Assembly (NCBI GenBank): GCA_025354075.1
Contig: JANXNO010000494.1
Coordinates: forward strand, 1-8,630
Origin: Burkholderiales bacterium
GTDB lineage: Bacteria > Pseudomonadota > Gammaproteobacteria > Burkholderiales > Casimicrobiaceae
Length of the DNA: 8,630 bases
Direction: 5' to 3'
Shown: positions 5,004 to 8,630 of the stretch, one piece after another
Position numbering within the stretch: the first letter of the stretch is position 1
Layout: every line of letters starts with the position of its first letter
Notes under the pieces: model-generated
What the model was told of the DNA's origin: nothing
Databases searched by the model: none
What the model saw: only the letters and a program-made list of their open reading frames with translations
Position numbers and translations under genes: made by a program

Positions 5004-5037
5004 CCCCGCCTGTTGCGGGGAGGAGCGGCTTCAGGAG
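5004..5037 (+). promoter_or_regulatory. ftsH leader: GC hairpin and ribosome binding site
   Basis: CCCCGC (5004-5009) and GCGGGG (5015-5020) form a 6-bp stem with a 5-nt loop. AGGAG at 5033-5037 lies 7 nt before GTG 5045 and fixes that codon as the ftsH start; the ATG at 5054 would be 16 nt away. The hairpin is 12 nt upstream of the ribosome site and does not cover it. Confidence 0.6.
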
Positions 5038-5044
5038 TCAGTGC

Positions 5045-7003
<1,959 letters not shown>

Positions 7004-7006
7004 TGA

Positions 7007-7042
7007 GGTGGCGAGCGCCGAGCCGCAGCCACCGTTAACGGT
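7007..7042. repeat. Dyad symmetries between ftsH and yfiR
   Basis: GGTGGC (7007-7012) pairs with GCCACC (7028-7033) around 15 nt. A perfect 12-nt palindrome, ACCGTTAACGGT, lies at 7031-7042 and shares three bases with the first stem, so the two structures are mutually exclusive. No T-tract follows. A transcript end, an operator for yfiR or chance are all possible. Confidence 0.4.
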
Positions 7043-7055
7043 AACGCTGCAATCG

Positions 7056-7634
7056 GTGCGGCGCTCACGCTCACGTGGTCTTGGCGCGAGCGTTAAGCCA
7101 TTCTTGGCGACCTTATCGGTCGCCATTTTCTTTTTCTGGCCAACGCAAAGTGCGGCCACATTGCCCGCCAACGATCTTGCCGAGTTCATCGTCAATATCG
7201 CGCGCTACACGTCCTGGCCCAGCACCGCATCGCCCAAATCGCTGACCGTTTGCTATGCGCATGGCGGCGCTGCGCCCATCGCCTCGCCTATCTCGGCGAA
7301 TGACTGGACGGTGAAGGGAATCTCTGTCAACTGGCTAGCGATATCGTCGCCACAGCAAGTCGCAGGCTGCAATATTGTCTGGCTGAACTCAGACGTGCGC
7401 CCCGCTCCACGTGCATGGATTGCAGCGGTCACGGATCAACCGGTGTTGACGCTTAGCAACTACGCCGACTTTACCGCCGATGGCGGCATTATCGGTGCCT
7501 ATCGAGTGGGCACAGACTGGCGCTTCGAGGTTAATTTGGAGGCCTTGCAACGCTCGCACATCAACATCGCTGCCGTGGCTTTGCGGCTGAGCCAAAAGCC
7601 ACGAACATCTGCCGCCGCTGGTGAAACGCGATGA
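7056..7634 (+). CDS. yfiR: YfiR family (DUF4154) periplasmic repressor of the YfiN diguanylate cyclase
   Basis: In Pseudomonas and E. coli, YfiR is a periplasmic protein that binds and silences the inner-membrane cyclase YfiN. From GTG 7056 the product has 192 residues, close to P. aeruginosa YfiR (about 190). A basic start (RRSRSR) and hydrophobic stretch FLATLSVAIFFFW (16-28) before TQSAA (30-34) look like a signal peptide cut near residue 34. Family marks: NIARYTSWP (47-55), LTVCYAHG (63-70), GCNIVWL (104-110), and the closing GGIIGAYRVGTDWRFEVNL (143-161) with INIAAVALRL. Only two cysteines (C66, C105) are present. The frame is open back to 6921 inside ftsH, but that extension is shadow. 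GTG 7008 and TTG 7104 are alternative starts and none has a strong ribosome site. Its stop overlaps the yfiN start (ATGA), so coupling is likely. Confidence 0.85.
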   Translation: MRRSRSRGLGASVKPFLATLSVAIFFFWPTQSAATLPANDLAEFIVNIARYTSWPSTASPKSLTVCYAHGGAAPIASPISANDWTVKGISVNWLAISSPQQVAGCNIVWLNSDVRPAPRAWIAAVTDQPVLTLSNYADFTADGGIIGAYRVGTDWRFEVNLEALQRSHINIAAVALRLSQKPRTSAAAGETR

Positions 7635-8630
7635 TGAATGTGCGCCAATACCTTTCGAGTTACTCGCTGGCACGCCGCGTCACCTTTGCCGTCGTTGTCA
7701 CACTGGTGGGCATGCTGTTGCTGGCAGGGCTCACGCTCGCTGCGCTGTTCGCCAAAGATCAGATCGAACAGAGCCGCATCGCGGCGATGACGCAGGCGAG
7801 TGTTGCATCAAGCACAGTGTCGGCGGCACTACGATTTGGCGGCTCTGACGTGATCGCCGAATCGCTGCGCGTGTTCGACAGCGGCCCCGAGCCTGATTCA
7901 GCAGCGGTGTACGACCGGCAGGGGCGCTTGCTCGGTGAATTCGTGGCCCACGGCGAACCAAAGTTTCCCCATGCCTTGCTGGACGTGACGGGCCGAGACA
8001 TTGGCGTGCTCACGGCAAAGCCTATTCAACTCACGTTGCGTGACGATCAAATTAACAAAGCGCCTGCGATGCTAGGCACGCTGGTCGTCAATCCAAATCA
8101 GCGATCGTTGAACAGCACGTTTTCGCGCTCGTTGACGGTGCTGGGCCTTGTGCTCGCCATCACCGCAATACTGGGCATTTGGGTAGCGCGGCTTTTGAGT
8201 CAGGCCATGTTGCGGCCCGTTGCTGATCTGACTGCGTGGGCCGAAGAGGTGGCAATATCGCGGAACCTGCAAGCCGCTGCGCCACGCGTAGGCGGGCTGG
8301 AAGTGAGTCGCTTGACCACCAGTTTTGAGTCGCTCATTGCGCAGCTCGCCGAGCAAAATCGCGAACTCAAACGCAAGCAATACGAACTCAAAACGCACAA
8401 CGAACACCTGGAGACGATGGCGTTCTCGGACGCCTTGACCGGGTTGCCCAATCGAGCCTCGTTCGAGTCCACGCTCAACGCCGAAATTGCCGCTGCCAAA
8501 GCGTCGGGCAAACCACTCACTGTTCTGGTTGTGGACATGGACAATCTGCAGCACATCAATGACAAACACGGTCATGCACAGGGCGACGCGGCAGTGCTCG
8601 CTACCGCGGCACGCATTCGGCGTGCGCTGC
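7631..8630 (+). CDS. yfiN: YfiN/TpbB-like membrane diguanylate cyclase (HAMP-GGDEF), 3' truncated
   Basis: Inner-membrane enzyme expected to make cyclic di-GMP from two GTP and to be held in check by YfiR. Visible in 333 residues: TM1 about 17-40, a periplasmic sensor region 41-165, TM2 about 167-187 (LTVLGLVLAITAILGIWVA), HAMP about 188-240 starting at LLSQAMLRPV, a charged helix (AEQNRELKRKQYELK) likely to be the signalling coiled coil, then the GGDEF start SDALTGLPNRASFE (266-279) and the metal and nucleotide region VDMDNLQHINDKHGH (301-315), with D302 as the first metal ligand. Leu306 stands where Phe is usual in D-x-F-K. The window ends about 35 residues before the GG(D/E)EF loop, so activity cannot be judged. 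ATG 7631 overlaps the yfiR stop; ATG 7634 is equally possible. E. coli and Pseudomonas have yfiB next, which may lie just beyond the window. Confidence 0.9.
   Translation, partial: MMNVRQYLSSYSLARRVTFAVVVTLVGMLLLAGLTLAALFAKDQIEQSRIAAMTQASVASSTVSAALRFGGSDVIAESLRVFDSGPEPDSAAVYDRQGRLLGEFVAHGEPKFPHALLDVTGRDIGVLTAKPIQLTLRDDQINKAPAMLGTLVVNPNQRSLNSTFSRSLTVLGLVLAITAILGIWVARLLSQAMLRPVADLTAWAEEVAISRNLQAAAPRVGGLEVSRLTTSFESLIAQLAEQNRELKRKQYELKTHNEHLETMAFSDALTGLPNRASFESTLNAEIAAAKASGKPLTVLVVDMDNLQHINDKHGHAQGDAAVLATAARIRRAL

Larger units (their letters stand above)
4731..5044 (+). other. Intergenic region rlmE-ftsH, AT-rich, no recognised gene
   Basis: By hand count, 4741-4980 is about 40% G+C (about 32% in the first 60 nt), against about 53% in a 60-nt sample of ftsH. 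From left to right it holds an 88-nt imperfect palindrome (4752-4839), a minus-strand 24-codon reading frame (4844-4918) with an AGGA 7 nt before its ATG but no protein family I recognise, a candidate heat-shock promoter (4954-4979), and a GC hairpin before the ftsH ribosome site. No intrinsic terminator is evident after rlmE, so read-through into ftsH is possible. Confidence 0.6.

Noticed and set aside
5021..5031. Remnant of the 826-888 REP arm in the ftsH leader
   Set aside because: Only 11 nt (AGGAGCGGCTT) match and no second arm is present; chance in purine-rich leader sequence is likely.
8072..8575. Minus-strand frame opposite yfiN
   Set aside because: The plus strand encodes TM2, HAMP and the GGDEF start continuously, so this is its shadow.

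Overview
The window reads as chromosomal DNA of a GC-rich Gram-negative bacterium, most likely a betaproteobacterium. The main support is FtsH, whose protease-domain wording (WQLPERDR, then DIMAGRP near the end) is what I recall from Burkholderiales-like FtsH. The yhbY/rlmE/ftsH neighbourhood also fits but is shared with gammaproteobacteria. The gene content is mostly housekeeping; the unusual material lies in an extended RNA-binding protein, in the spacers and in the right end.

Left arm (1-2406, + strand): the C-terminal part of a GspE/PulE-family secretion or pilus ATPase, then a short-form 6-phosphogluconate dehydrogenase (gnd, TTG start) and gluconokinase (gntK). The last two make a compact gluconate-to-ribulose-5-phosphate route: gluconate is phosphorylated by GntK and the product is oxidised and decarboxylated by Gnd. 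Three successive spacers here each carry a different inverted repeat. The third sits between the convergent gntK and DUF1272 genes, and its two arms contain the TAG stop codons of both.

Centre (2464-3926, - strand): a two-gene unit. A YhbY-type (CRM domain) RNA-binding protein with a glycine/arginine/tyrosine-rich tail of about 270 residues is followed 14 nt later by a small zinc-ribbon-like DUF1272 protein. The tail has RGG and SYGG/GYGG motifs resembling the low-complexity domains of condensate-forming RNA-binding proteins, and is the most notable object in the window. Divergent from it is rlmE, the 23S rRNA 2'-O-methyltransferase, so two large-subunit assembly factors are controlled from one 171-nt spacer.

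Right arm (4731-8630, + strand): an AT-rich 314-nt spacer containing an 88-nt imperfect palindrome and a candidate heat-shock promoter, then ftsH (membrane AAA+ zinc protease). Fifty-two nucleotides after ftsH come yfiR and yfiN, overlapping by ATGA. They encode a periplasmic repressor and its inner-membrane diguanylate cyclase. yfiN runs off the window before its GG(D/E)EF active site. No tRNA, rRNA, CRISPR array or intact mobile element was found.
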